Below are positions 23,952 to 32,597 of a stretch of DNA of 64,000 bases, one piece after another. Positions within the stretch are counted from its first letter, which is position 1. Every line of letters begins with the position of its first letter. A model generated the notes under the pieces. The model did not search any database. It worked only from the letters and a program-made list of their open reading frames with translations, and was not told the DNA's origin. Source of the DNA: Chengkuizengella axinellae (GTDB lineage Bacteria > Bacillota > Bacilli > Paenibacillales > KCTC-33759). Position numbers and translations under genes: made by a program. The stretch spans positions 62,001-126,000 of the forward strand of contig NZ_JAVAMP010000001.1 of assembly GCF_030730905.1 (NCBI RefSeq), given 5' to 3'.

Positions 23952-25715
23952 GTGGCAAATTCTAAAATTATCGTAGTAGGTGGAGGATTAGCAGGGCTAA
24001 TGGCAACTATTAAAGCAGCGGAAGCCGGAGTTCATGTAGACCTCTTTTCCTTCGTACCAGTAAAAAGATCACACTCCGTATGTGCACAGGGTGGTATTAA
24101 CGGAGCTGTAAATACAAAAGGGGAAGGCGATTCTCCGTGGGAGCATTTTGACGATACGATATATGGAGGAGATTTCTTAGCAAACCAGCCTCCAGTAAAA
24201 GCGATGTGTGATGCTGCACCTGGTATCATTCATTTGATGGATCGTATGGGCGTTATGTTTAACCGTACACCAGAAGGATTGTTGGATTTCCGTAGATTCG
24301 GAGGAACCAAACATCACCGTACCGCTTTTGCGGGTGCAACAACTGGACAACAGTTATTATATGCATTAGATGAGCAGGTTCGTCGTTATGAAACAGCAGG
24401 TTTAGTAACAAAATATGAACATTGGGAGTTTCTTTCTGCAGTTGTAGATGATGGCGGAGTATGTCGAGGCATTACAGCACAAAACCTGCGCAGCATGGAA
24501 ATCACTTCTTTTGTTGCAGATGCAGTTATTTTGGCGACAGGTGGACCAGGAATTATATTTGGAAAATCTACAAACTCTGTCATTAATACAGGAACAGCGG
24601 CAAGTGCGGTATTTCAACAAGGTGTTGATTATGCAAATGGTGAATTTATTCAAATCCATCCAACGGCAATTCCTGGAGATGACAAGCTTAGATTAATGTC
24701 TGAATCTGCACGTGGTGAGGGTGGTAGAGTATGGACATATAAAGACGGGAAACCTTGGTATTTCTTAGAGGAGAAATATCCGGCTTATGGTAACCTAGTC
24801 CCAAGAGATATTGCAACAAGAGAAATTTTTGATGTTTGTGTAAATCAGAAGCTAGGTGTCAACGGTGAAAACATGGTTTACTTGGACTTGTCTCACAAAG
24901 ATCCAAAGGAACTTGATGTAAAACTAGGCGGCATTATTGAAATTTATGAGAAGTTTATGGGTGATGATCCTCGTAAAATTCCAATGAAAATTTTCCCTGC
25001 GGTTCATTATTCCATGGGTGGATTATGGGTAGATTATAATCAAATGACGAACATTCCTGGATTATTCGCGGCTGGAGAAGTAGATTATCAATATCATGGT
25101 GGGAATCGTTTAGGAGCAAACTCCTTGCTGTCCTCTATCTTTGGAGGTATGGTTGCAGGTCCTAAAGCGATTGAATATATTAAAGGTTTAGAGAATTATG
25201 CAGAGGATGTATCATCTAAAGTATTTGACAGAGAAAGTAAGAAACAAACTCAAAAATATGATGATATCTTAAAAATGGATGGTACGGAGAATGCTTATAA
25301 GCTTCATAAAGAGCTAGGGGAATGGATGACAAACAACGTTACGGTTGTCCGTTACAATAAAAAATTACAAGAAACAGATGATAAAATTGTAGAATTGATG
25401 GAGCGTTATAAAAATATTAATATCAATGATACAGCAGGATGGAGTAACCAAGGAGCATCATTTACGCGTCAGTTGTGGAATATGTTAGAACTTGCACGTG
25501 TAGTGACAATCGGTGCATTAAAGCGTGATGAAAGCCGTGGAGCACATTACAAACCAGACTTCCCAGAACGTAATGATGAGAAATTTATGAAAACAACAAG
25601 AGCTTCCTTTACTCCAAATGGACCAAGCATTAATTATGAAGAAGTGGATGCATCTTTAATAGAACCTCGTTTACGTGACTATTCTTCAGATAAGAAGAAA
25701 GGAGCCAAAAAATGA
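23952..25715 (+). CDS. sdhA: Succinate dehydrogenase flavoprotein subunit
   Basis: A 587-aa flavoprotein. VVGGGLAGLMATIKAAEAG is the FAD-binding motif, SVCAQGGING contains the histidine-adjacent FAD attachment region, and HPTAI, RGEGGR and the AAGEVDYQYHGGNRLGANS block form the dicarboxylate site. It oxidises succinate to fumarate. GTG start 16 bp after sdhC; the stop overlaps the sdhB start in ATGA. Confidence 0.95.
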   Translation: MANSKIIVVGGGLAGLMATIKAAEAGVHVDLFSFVPVKRSHSVCAQGGINGAVNTKGEGDSPWEHFDDTIYGGDFLANQPPVKAMCDAAPGIIHLMDRMGVMFNRTPEGLLDFRRFGGTKHHRTAFAGATTGQQLLYALDEQVRRYETAGLVTKYEHWEFLSAVVDDGGVCRGITAQNLRSMEITSFVADAVILATGGPGIIFGKSTNSVINTGTAASAVFQQGVDYANGEFIQIHPTAIPGDDKLRLMSESARGEGGRVWTYKDGKPWYFLEEKYPAYGNLVPRDIATREIFDVCVNQKLGVNGENMVYLDLSHKDPKELDVKLGGIIEIYEKFMGDDPRKIPMKIFPAVHYSMGGLWVDYNQMTNIPGLFAAGEVDYQYHGGNRLGANSLLSSIFGGMVAGPKAIEYIKGLENYAEDVSSKVFDRESKKQTQKYDDILKMDGTENAYKLHKELGEWMTNNVTVVRYNKKLQETDDKIVELMERYKNININDTAGWSNQGASFTRQLWNMLELARVVTIGALKRDESRGAHYKPDFPERNDEKFMKTTRASFTPNGPSINYEEVDASLIEPRLRDYSSDKKKGAKK

Positions 25716-26473
25716 GTACAGAAACGCAAAATAAAGCGATAAAGTTTGTAGTAACTCGTCAAGAAGACCAAAGTTCAAAACCTTATAAAGAAGAGTTTGA
25801 AATTCCTTATCGTCCAAACATGAACGTGATTGGTGCGTTGATGGAAGTGCAAAGAAATCCTGTAAATGCACAGGGTGAACAAACGACACCTGTTTGCTGG
25901 GAATCCAACTGTTTAGAGGAAGTTTGTGGCGCATGCTCTATGGTGATTAACGGCAAACCTCGCCAAGCATGTACAGCATTAGTAGACAAATTAGAGCAGC
26001 CAATCAGAATCGAACCGATGTCAACATTCCCTGTAGTAAGAGATGTTGTTATCGATCGTGGACGTATGTTTGAATCACTAAAACGTGTTAAAGCTTGGAT
26101 TCCGATTGATGGTACGTATGATTTAGGTCCAGGACCTCGTATGGCTGAATCAAAACGTCAATGGGCTTATGAATTATCTAAATGTATGACGTGTGGAGTA
26201 TGTTTAGAAGCTTGTCCTAATGTAAATGAAAAAACAGACTTTATGGGTCCGGCTCCTTTATCACAAGTTCGTTTGTTTAATGCACATCCTACGGGTGAAA
26301 TGAACCAAGAAGAACGTTTAGATACCATTATGCAAGATGGAGGGCTCGAAGGCTGTGGGAATTCACAAAACTGTGTGATGTCCTGTCCTAAGGGAATTCC
26401 ACTAACTACTTCTATAGCTGCGTTAAATAAAGATACAACAAAACAATTATTCAGAAAATGGCTTGGAATGTAA
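25712..26473 (+). CDS. sdhB: Succinate dehydrogenase iron-sulfur subunit
   Basis: A 253-aa protein. The N-terminal plant-ferredoxin-like domain holds the [2Fe-2S] ligands (CWESNCLEEVCGACS and a later cysteine). The C-terminal domain holds CMTCGVCLEACP and CVMSCPKGIP for the [4Fe-4S] and [3Fe-4S] clusters. It passes electrons from SdhA to SdhC. Translation is coupled to sdhA by a 4-bp overlap. A strong terminator follows. Confidence 0.95.
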   Translation: MSTETQNKAIKFVVTRQEDQSSKPYKEEFEIPYRPNMNVIGALMEVQRNPVNAQGEQTTPVCWESNCLEEVCGACSMVINGKPRQACTALVDKLEQPIRIEPMSTFPVVRDVVIDRGRMFESLKRVKAWIPIDGTYDLGPGPRMAESKRQWAYELSKCMTCGVCLEACPNVNEKTDFMGPAPLSQVRLFNAHPTGEMNQEERLDTIMQDGGLEGCGNSQNCVMSCPKGIPLTTSIAALNKDTTKQLFRKWLGM

Positions 26474-26484
26474 CACATATAATG

Positions 26485-26521
26485 AACCCCCTAACTTTAC
26501 ATTGGAGTTAGGGGGTTTATT
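26485..26521 (+). terminator. Terminator after sdhCAB
   Basis: ACCCCCTAACT / AGTTAGGGGGT arms with a GC-rich stem and TTTATTT tail. Confidence 0.85.
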
Positions 26522-26579
26522 TCATTCTTGAATAATGAATCTACTTCTTAGCAGTTTCACCTTTATAGAGTATATAGAA

Positions 26580-26968
26580 TCATGCCAACGCTACTTTATT
26601 ATCCTGCATTGAAAACATGGCACTAATATTGAATTGAACATCATCATGATGCTGATAAGCATTTTTTTTAGGGTCAAATTTATAATCAAGCTTCCATATG
26701 TCTATGTGATGGATCGTTTCATTTAATGAGCTGATAAAATAATCGATGCCCTTATTTGTCATTGTAGGATGAATAGAAACTCTTACCCAATCTGGTTTGG
26801 CAGAGTTCATTCCAGTATCGATTTTATCCTTGATGATTCTTGATAAGCTTGGGTTATCGTTCTTCCAGTAGTTGTAGATTCAGTGTGGGTATTAGCAACA
26901 TATGGACCGAATTGGTAAGTGATTTTGCCTTCAATATCTTCATATAGCCTACCACTAGCAGTGAGATA
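26580..26968 (-). pseudogene. Class V aminotransferase-like remnant, internally deleted and frameshifted
   Basis: Read from 26968 downward, one frame begins YLTASGRLYEDIEGK and continues FGPYVANTHTE, which looks like the N-terminal part of class V (cysteine desulfurase-type) PLP enzymes. A frameshift near 26845 then joins to SAKPDWVRVSIHPTMTN and a C-terminal domain ending at 26580. The central part with the PLP lysine is absent, so a full enzyme of some 450-500 aa has collapsed to about 130. An in-frame TAA lies directly before YLTASG. The remnant lies behind an ArsR gene, which may once have controlled it. Confidence 0.6.
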
Positions 26969-26980
26969 TTACGATTTAAT
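26968..26980. promoter_or_regulatory. Candidate ArsR operator, downstream copy
   Basis: ATTACGATTTAAT, inside a longer AGATATTACGATTTAATG that matches the palindrome at 27411-27423 except for one base. It lies at the 5' edge of the aminotransferase remnant. Confidence 0.4.
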
Positions 26981-27043
26981 GAACAAATAAAATTACACAG
27001 AAGCACCATGTAATTTATTATCAATAAACATAATTGTTTTGAA

Positions 27044-27370
27044 TCATTTATGGATTAGTTCTTTATCAAATAGATTTTCTGTAATAGTAGGCTCAAGCAG
27101 AGTAGATACTTGTTGAACGAAATTTTTCATTTGTTCATCTTTAAGTCGATAAGACACTTCAAGTCCTTTTCTTTGACCTACGATAATACCTGCTGTTCTT
27201 AGCTTCTGTAGATGTGTAGAGACGGAGGACTGAGGGAGGTTCATACAATTTTCCATAAATGAAACATTACAATTACCCTTTTTTAATAATCCCATCACAA
27301 TACATAATCTAACGGGGTGTCCGATTACTTTCAACATATCAGCAGTGTTTTGAAATTCATTAAATTCCAT
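27044..27370 (-). CDS. ArsR/SmtB-family transcriptional regulator
   Basis: A 108-aa winged-helix protein. The recognition helix region LPQSSVSTHLQKLRTAGIIVGQRKG and the beta-wing LEVSYRL are typical of ArsR. Three cysteines (in VRLCIVM, GNCNVS and ENCMNL) could serve metal, arsenite or persulfide sensing; the ELCVCDL metal motif of ArsR itself is not present. ATG follows AAAGGATG. Two near-identical palindromes flank the gene, one in its own promoter region and one ahead of the downstream aminotransferase remnant. Confidence 0.82.
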   Translation of the reverse strand: MEFNEFQNTADMLKVIGHPVRLCIVMGLLKKGNCNVSFMENCMNLPQSSVSTHLQKLRTAGIIVGQRKGLEVSYRLKDEQMKNFVQQVSTLLEPTITENLFDKELIHK

Positions 27371-27410
27371 CTGGTTCGCATCCTTTGAATTAACATTATT
27401 ATATTTAGAT

Positions 27411-27423
27411 ATTACGATGTAAT
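27411..27423. promoter_or_regulatory. Candidate ArsR operator, promoter copy
   Basis: ATTACGATGTAAT has perfect ATTAC/GTAAT arms around a 3-nt centre, 41 bp upstream of the arsR-type start. The same 16-nt context occurs at 26968. Confidence 0.5.
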
Positions 27424-27568
27424 GGATGGGTTGTAAAGATTTATTTTAAAGAAAAAAATTCCAAATAAAGAAACCAAATGAGAATATTAGCGGTGGTATC
27501 TTTATGTGATTGATTGAAAATCTCAGAATATATCGTTAGTATATGAATAGTAGCTTAGGAGAGGAATT

Positions 27569-27790
27569 ATGGGAAAAATTTTATCACGTTCTCATGCTGT
27601 AAGACTCCCTCTTCTTCAAGGGGAGATAACAGCATAATTTCACCTGATAAGGTCATCTAACTTTCAGCGGGAGATATAAAAACTCCCATTGAAAGAAAGA
27701 TTCTCTTTATTGGTAGAAGATGATGTTTCTATAAGTGATATGGTTAAAAACTATTTAAATAAAGAAGGATATGATGTAGTTTCCGTTTAG
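27569..27790 (+). pseudogene. Response-regulator gene remnant split by a mobile element
   Basis: ATG 27569, after GGAGAGGAATT, opens MGKIL; the next codon is cut after its first T at 27584. Removing 27585-27710 restores MGKILLVEDD and continues VSISDMVKNYLNKEGY to a TAG at 27788-27790, 31 codons in all. This is the N-terminus of a response-regulator receiver domain (acidic pair ED/DD). The rest of the gene is missing, so it is dead both by insertion and by truncation. The intact two-component genes at 29359 are a different pair. Confidence 0.75.
27585..27710 (+). mobile_element. TTTAT-flanked hairpin-ended element inside a response-regulator gene (126 bp)
   Basis: It begins CACGTTCTCATGCTGTAAGA after TTTTAT and ends GATTCTCTTTAT. 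Left hairpin: ATGCTGT and ACAGCAT enclosing CTCCC/GGGAG. Right hairpin: CTTTCA and TGAAAG enclosing GGGAG/CTCCC. Excision restores a perfect open frame, which proves past mobility. There is no target duplication beyond the TTTAT motif, and no transposase gene. This fits a non-autonomous IS200/IS605-like element moved by a transposase elsewhere in the genome (inference). Confidence 0.75.
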
Positions 27791-27840
27791 ACACTTATTT
27801 GTGTCTTTATTCTTTTGTTTATTATAATAGAGGTGAGGTG

Positions 27841-28659
27841 ATGGAGTTGGAAACAACAGAGCAATTAGAGTTAATGCTAAAAGAAATTGAATCCTGGGAA
27901 AAAGAACAAGATGATTTGTGGTTCTGGGAAAAGATAGGGAGAATCCCTTTTTTAATTTTAGATAAAATTACACCTAAATTTATACATAAAAAAATAAATT
28001 TAATTTTGGAGGAACTAGGAAGTTATATTGATAATGGTGGTAAATACTTAACAAGTCAAAAACAAGTACTAAAGCGATTTTCAAAATATAACATAGACAT
28101 TGATGTTAATGAAATGAATGAAACTCATTCCACCATACCAATAGAAATCATGGATCGTGTATCACAAGAAATTAGGAAGTCTCACAAAGATATTGCCACT
28201 TTGCAAGGTGCTACCACAGGTTTTGGAGGCTTTATCACATTAGCAATAGATATCCCTGCTATTCTAGGTTTATCATTAAAAACATTGCAGGATATAGCAA
28301 TTTCATATGGTTATGATCCAAGGAATAAAGAAGAACGAATATTTATTATTAAATGTTTACAGTTTGCTTCCTCTGACATTGTAGGAAAGAAAGCAATCCT
28401 AAATGATTTAAAAAACTTTAATAGTAGGGATAAGGAAAAAGAAGCCCTTTCTCAAATTCAAGGGTGGAGAGAAGTGATATTGGTTTACAAAGATAATTTT
28501 GGCTGGAAAAAATTATTTCAAATGATACCGATAGCTGGAATGGTTTTTGGTGCTTTTATAAATAAACAATCCATCGAAGATGTAGCTGAGGCAGGCATCA
28601 TGTTGTATAAGAAAAGGAGAATAATAGAAAGATTAACAAGTCATCAGCTTGAAAGTTAA
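27841..28659 (+). CDS. EcsC-family protein
   Basis: A 272-aa protein of the EcsC family (PF12787-like). The central ATLQGATTGFGGFITLAIDIPAI is the conserved glycine-rich segment, followed by TLQDIAISYGYD and a C-terminal IPIAGMVFGAFINKQ stretch that may associate with membranes. In B. subtilis ecsC follows an ABC transporter ecsAB, but here it stands alone. Function unknown. ATG 27841 is preceded by GAGGTGAGGTG. Confidence 0.8.
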   Translation: MELETTEQLELMLKEIESWEKEQDDLWFWEKIGRIPFLILDKITPKFIHKKINLILEELGSYIDNGGKYLTSQKQVLKRFSKYNIDIDVNEMNETHSTIPIEIMDRVSQEIRKSHKDIATLQGATTGFGGFITLAIDIPAILGLSLKTLQDIAISYGYDPRNKEERIFIIKCLQFASSDIVGKKAILNDLKNFNSRDKEKEALSQIQGWREVILVYKDNFGWKKLFQMIPIAGMVFGAFINKQSIEDVAEAGIMLYKKRRIIERLTSHQLES

Positions 28660-28689
28660 AAAAATGAAAGTACTACACCCATCTAAGCA

Positions 28690-28880
28690 CTTTTTAATAA
28701 GGAATACTTCCCTGCTAAACCTGCCACTCCAAGAGGCAAAAGCAGGATCAGTGGATCCTGCTCTAGTCTAAATTCGAACACCTCCATGTGGGTAAATCAA
28801 AAACAGTCTCGTGCTGTGACAAACAACTGCACCAGCTCATCCAAGAACCGGTCACTCTGCATGAAATCATCCTGATTTCA
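28690..28880 (-). repeat. Structured segment related to the long hairpin element
   Basis: Read on the minus strand it contains GGATGAGCTGGTGC, then ACCCACATGGAGGTGTTCG, GACTAG and AGCAGGATCCACTGATCCTGCT, a perfect hairpin. The same modules occur at 6650-6700 and 29118-29165 in altered order. It may be the 3' RNA-like end of a lost IS200/IS605 element. Nothing here looks protein-coding. Confidence 0.35.
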
Positions 28881-28929
28881 TAAATAAGAAAAAAAGTATT
28901 TTATTTTAAGGTATTTATGGGTTTGGATC

Positions 28930-29069
28930 AAAATAGGGGAAAATGAGGGTCTTATTTCTCTGATTTGTAGTGTAAAATAAGAGAATCTATCAAATAAGGC
29001 TAATATTTCCCTTTTTTTATATAAATATAGTTAAAATTGGTGAAATAAGGGAATCGAATTCCCTTATTT
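28930..29069. repeat. Family A 24-bp repeat units, second locus
   Basis: AAAATAGGGGAAAATGAGGG (28930) runs on into TCTTATTT, as a forward unit. AAATAAGGCTAATATTTCCC (28992) is an inverted unit. AAATAAGGGAAT-CGA-ATTCCCTTATTT (29043-29069) is a perfect 12-bp hairpin made of fused halves. The pattern matches 4896-5084. Confidence 0.6.
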
Positions 29070-29094
29070 TCTTTTGTTCTATTAAAGCTAGCAC

Positions 29095-29240
29095 ATAGTG
29101 AAGAATCATAAGGTCCATCACAGGATGTGCTGGTGCCGAAGTAACCACATAGACGTGGCTTATTCGACCTAGTACTTTTTGGAGATCCCCAGAATCATAT
29201 GATAGGGGTTCGATGATATCTCGGAGAGTGTCGAATATGA
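29095..29240 (+). repeat. Second structured segment, inverted relative to 28690-28880
   Basis: GGATGTGCTGGTGCCGAAGT and ACCACATAGACGTGGC followed by TTCGACCTAGT correspond to the modules of 28690-28880 in opposite orientation. Then GATCCCC...GGGGTTC and GAGAT...ATCTC pairings occur. It ends about 120 bp before the response-regulator start. Confidence 0.35.
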
Positions 29241-29358
29241 GTTTTTGTTCACTTTTAACTTATACTTCTTAAGAATTTCTTCATTTTTATATGAAGAGAA
29301 AGTTAAGAATTAACAATTATACTTAATAACAGGTGAATTAGGAAAAGAGGTGTAAAGA

Positions 29359-30051
29359 TTGAGTATACATACCGTTTTGGTTTCTGATGATGACAAGGAG
29401 ATTAGAGATGGGATAGAAATTTACTTAAAAAATGATGGTTATCGAGTTCTTAAAGCAGCTAATGGAGTTGAGACATTAGAATTACTTAATAATAATGAGG
29501 TGCATTTAATCCTACTAGATATTATGATGCCTCAGATGGACGGGATTGCAGCAACCTTTAAAATACGTGAGAAGTATAACATCCCCATCATTATACTTAG
29601 TGCGAAAGCAGAAGACTCAGATAAAATTCATGGACTTTCTGTCGGAGCTGACGACTATATAACGAAACCCTTTCATCCCATGGAATTAATGGCACGTGTA
29701 AAATCGCAAATGCGTAGGTACATACAATTAGGAACATATAACAATAAGCAAAAAAAAGATGAAGTAGATGGATTAGTACTTGACCAAGAGGCAAAAGAAG
29801 TAAGGGTTGACGGAAAATCAATTAAACTTACTCCAATTGAATATAAGATTACAGAGCTATTATTGCAAAATGCAGGGCGTGTTTTTTCCATTAGTGATAT
29901 TTATGAACGTGTTTGGGAGGAACCAGCTTATAACGCTGAAAACATAGTTGCAGTACATATACGAAAAATACGTGAAAAAATAGAAGACAACCCTAAAACG
30001 CCTCGTTATGTAAAAGTTGTTTGGGGAATTGGTTATAAGATTGAAAAATAA
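29359..30051 (+). CDS. OmpR/PhoB-family response regulator
   Basis: A 230-aa regulator. The receiver domain has the acidic residues SDDD, the phosphorylated aspartate D54 in LLDIMMPQMDG, and the GADDYITKPF lysine loop. The C-terminal winged helix ends with the RYVKVVWGIGYKIEK wing typical of OmpR/PhoB proteins; the VanR-type subgroup is plausible. The start is TTG 29359 with AAGAGGTG 7 nt upstream. It is paired with the histidine kinase 62 bp downstream. The inducing signal is not evident. Confidence 0.88.
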   Translation: MSIHTVLVSDDDKEIRDGIEIYLKNDGYRVLKAANGVETLELLNNNEVHLILLDIMMPQMDGIAATFKIREKYNIPIIILSAKAEDSDKIHGLSVGADDYITKPFHPMELMARVKSQMRRYIQLGTYNNKQKKDEVDGLVLDQEAKEVRVDGKSIKLTPIEYKITELLLQNAGRVFSISDIYERVWEEPAYNAENIVAVHIRKIREKIEDNPKTPRYVKVVWGIGYKIEK

Positions 30052-30113
30052 AACTGTAATCTCCATGAAAAATAGTGAAAAAGTAACCTTAGGCAGTAAA
30101 GGAAGGTGTTTTT

Positions 30114-32372
30114 ATGTTGCGTAAAAACTTTTTTAAAACAATCAGTTGGTGTTTGTTAGTGAGTATTATTTTAGTGACTATGGTCTCAACCATTGAGAAA
30201 GCCGACAAGTATCTAAGTTATGATGATTATTTTGAGACGGATGTATTTAAGAGTGACTATTATGACTTTTTAAATATATTAGGTCCAATTGAATTGAATA
30301 CCATTGATGAGGTTGATAAGGAAAACTTGAAAAGGTTAATCAGTATTTCACCAACACAAATAAGTGATTTTAGAAATTCCAAAGGCAGTTTAAGCGAACA
30401 GTTGAACCATATTCAAGCAAAATATGATCAACGTATTACAGAAGCAAAAGCTTCTAACAATGAAATTGTTACAAAAGCGCTCACACAAGAAAGGGATCAA
30501 AAAGTAGAAGAAATACAAAAAATATTTTTAGATGATGATTATGTTAAAGAAAAAATAAAAGCAAAGATGGAAGATAGTATTGATTTATATGTAAAAGATT
30601 TAAAATCTCGCTATAACAATTTACATTCAGAATATAGTTACTTTGCGTATGAGCTTACGAATGTTGAAACAGGTGAAACATTTTCGAATGGAAAATTTTT
30701 AGAGAAGGCAGCATTTGTTAAAGAATATAACAGTGAAAATGGTTATTTAAGTGCTGATAAAGTTTTGAAGTATATTAATGGACATGAAGTTAATGGATAT
30801 GAAGTTGTAGATCAATTGGTAGGTACATCAATTTTGCAGCATGAGGGGAAAATCACGATCCCAATATCAAATGCACTCAGCATGGATAATTTCCAATATT
30901 TTAAAAAAGAAAAATTAATTCTTTTAGTATTCATAGCCACAGGAATCGTTTCATTGTTCATGATATTATTTTTATTCAGGTTCCAAAAATCATGGTTTCT
31001 TATAAACAAATCCATTAGAATACTTCTAGAAAAATGGCCATTGGAAATTCCAGTGCTCCTGTTATTAACAAATGCATTATTCATTTATTTGGTTTCTTTT
31101 ATATTGATGCAGGATTATTTCAGACATTTTCGTTATGGATATTTTAGAGATATTTTATCAACATTGTGTTATCAACTAGTCCTTGTGGGTTCAATTTGGA
31201 TTGGTGTTTATCTGATTGTTTGGATAATTGAAGAAATGAAAGACAAACCTGCCTTCTCTATGAAAATAAAAAAAAGCTTTACCGTCAAACTGCTCCATTC
31301 TATGAAAATGAATTTATTTAAAGTTCCTAGTGTGATAAAAGATGTTTTTTTTAAAACATCTTTAGGTTTTCAAGTCTTTGTAATTTTAGTTATCATTTTT
31401 TTCTGGGGTTTTATAACCATGTTTGTCGTTTTGGACAATGAAGATCTAATTTCAATATATAGTATAGGTGTCATTTCCATCGGAATTCCTACAGTTTTTT
31501 TACTGTTCAAAAAAATAGCTTACTTAAATCGTTTGATTATCACAACAGAGAAAATGGTTGAAGGCAAATTACTTGAACCTATTCCTGTGAAAGGAAATTC
31601 TGCAATTGCGAAACATGCAGCAAATTTAAATCAGCTTAGAGTTGGGTTTAAAGCCTCCATTACAGAACAAGCTAAAAGTGAACGGCTAAAAACAGAACTG
31701 ATTACAAACGTAAGTCATGATCTACGGACACCTCTGACATCAATTATTACTTATACTGATTTATTGAAAAATCCGAAGTTAGCTGAAGAAGTGAGAAGTC
31801 AGTATGTCAAAATATTGGAACGAAAATCACACAGGATGAAAACACTGATTGAAGATTTGTTTGAAGTATCTAAAATGGCTAGTGGTAGTTTAGAGCTTCA
31901 TAAGCAAGAAGTCGACTTAACACAGTTATTGCAGCAAGTTCTAGGTGAGCATCAAGATGAGATGAGTGAATCCAATACTGAGTTTAGAATAAATACTCCA
32001 GCTGAACCTATTATGGCAAATGTAGATGGTCAAAGATGGTGGCGCGTGTTGGATAACCTAATCGTAAATGCAATGAAATATTCATTACAAGGAACTAGAG
32101 TATATGTTTCACTAAAACATGAAAATGGACAAGCCGAATTTGTGATCAAAAATGTGACTAAATATGAGTTAGGGGAGAATATTAATGAGTTACTTGAAAG
32201 GTTTAAACGAGCTGATACATCAAGACACACTGAAGGTTCTGGACTAGGATTGGCTATTGCTCAATCTATTGTTGATTTGCATGGAGGCCTTCTTAAGATT
32301 GACTTAGATGGGGATTTGTTTAAAGTTACCGTTCAAATACAAGCAAGTACTACATATTGGAATAAGGATTAA
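30114..32372 (+). CDS. Membrane sensor histidine kinase
   Basis: A 752-aa kinase. One N-terminal helix (residues 8-25), a coiled-coil-rich extracytoplasmic domain to about residue 265, then several membrane helices between 270 and 465. The HisKA domain has NVSHDLRTPLTSI with phospho-His near residue 535, and the ATPase lobe has NLIVNAMKYS (N box) and GSGLGLAIAQSIVDLHGG (G box). It should phosphorylate the regulator encoded upstream. The multi-helix core resembles VanS-like kinases fused to a large sensor region. Start ATG follows GGAAGGTG. Confidence 0.87.
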   Translation: MLRKNFFKTISWCLLVSIILVTMVSTIEKADKYLSYDDYFETDVFKSDYYDFLNILGPIELNTIDEVDKENLKRLISISPTQISDFRNSKGSLSEQLNHIQAKYDQRITEAKASNNEIVTKALTQERDQKVEEIQKIFLDDDYVKEKIKAKMEDSIDLYVKDLKSRYNNLHSEYSYFAYELTNVETGETFSNGKFLEKAAFVKEYNSENGYLSADKVLKYINGHEVNGYEVVDQLVGTSILQHEGKITIPISNALSMDNFQYFKKEKLILLVFIATGIVSLFMILFLFRFQKSWFLINKSIRILLEKWPLEIPVLLLLTNALFIYLVSFILMQDYFRHFRYGYFRDILSTLCYQLVLVGSIWIGVYLIVWIIEEMKDKPAFSMKIKKSFTVKLLHSMKMNLFKVPSVIKDVFFKTSLGFQVFVILVIIFFWGFITMFVVLDNEDLISIYSIGVISIGIPTVFLLFKKIAYLNRLIITTEKMVEGKLLEPIPVKGNSAIAKHAANLNQLRVGFKASITEQAKSERLKTELITNVSHDLRTPLTSIITYTDLLKNPKLAEEVRSQYVKILERKSHRMKTLIEDLFEVSKMASGSLELHKQEVDLTQLLQQVLGEHQDEMSESNTEFRINTPAEPIMANVDGQRWWRVLDNLIVNAMKYSLQGTRVYVSLKHENGQAEFVIKNVTKYELGENINELLERFKRADTSRHTEGSGLGLAIAQSIVDLHGGLLKIDLDGDLFKVTVQIQASTTYWNKD

Positions 32373-32597
32373 ATTTAGTAATACAATATGTGCAATTTGT
32401 AATGAATTAGAATTAGGTACTAAAAAAAGATAGTACTTACCAATAAAACCTGCTGATGATAACATGAGCTTAAATTTAATCTGGTTTCATTTACATTTTT
32501 TAAAATGATTGAAGGGTTTCACTAAATGCTTACGTCTAAATGAATAGTTACGTAACAACAAATCTTTCCATTATAAAAAACCGGCAGGTGATAATAA

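Noticed and set aside
28660-29358. CRISPR array
   Set aside because: The repeats are few, differ in orientation and have unequal spacers; no cas genes are present.
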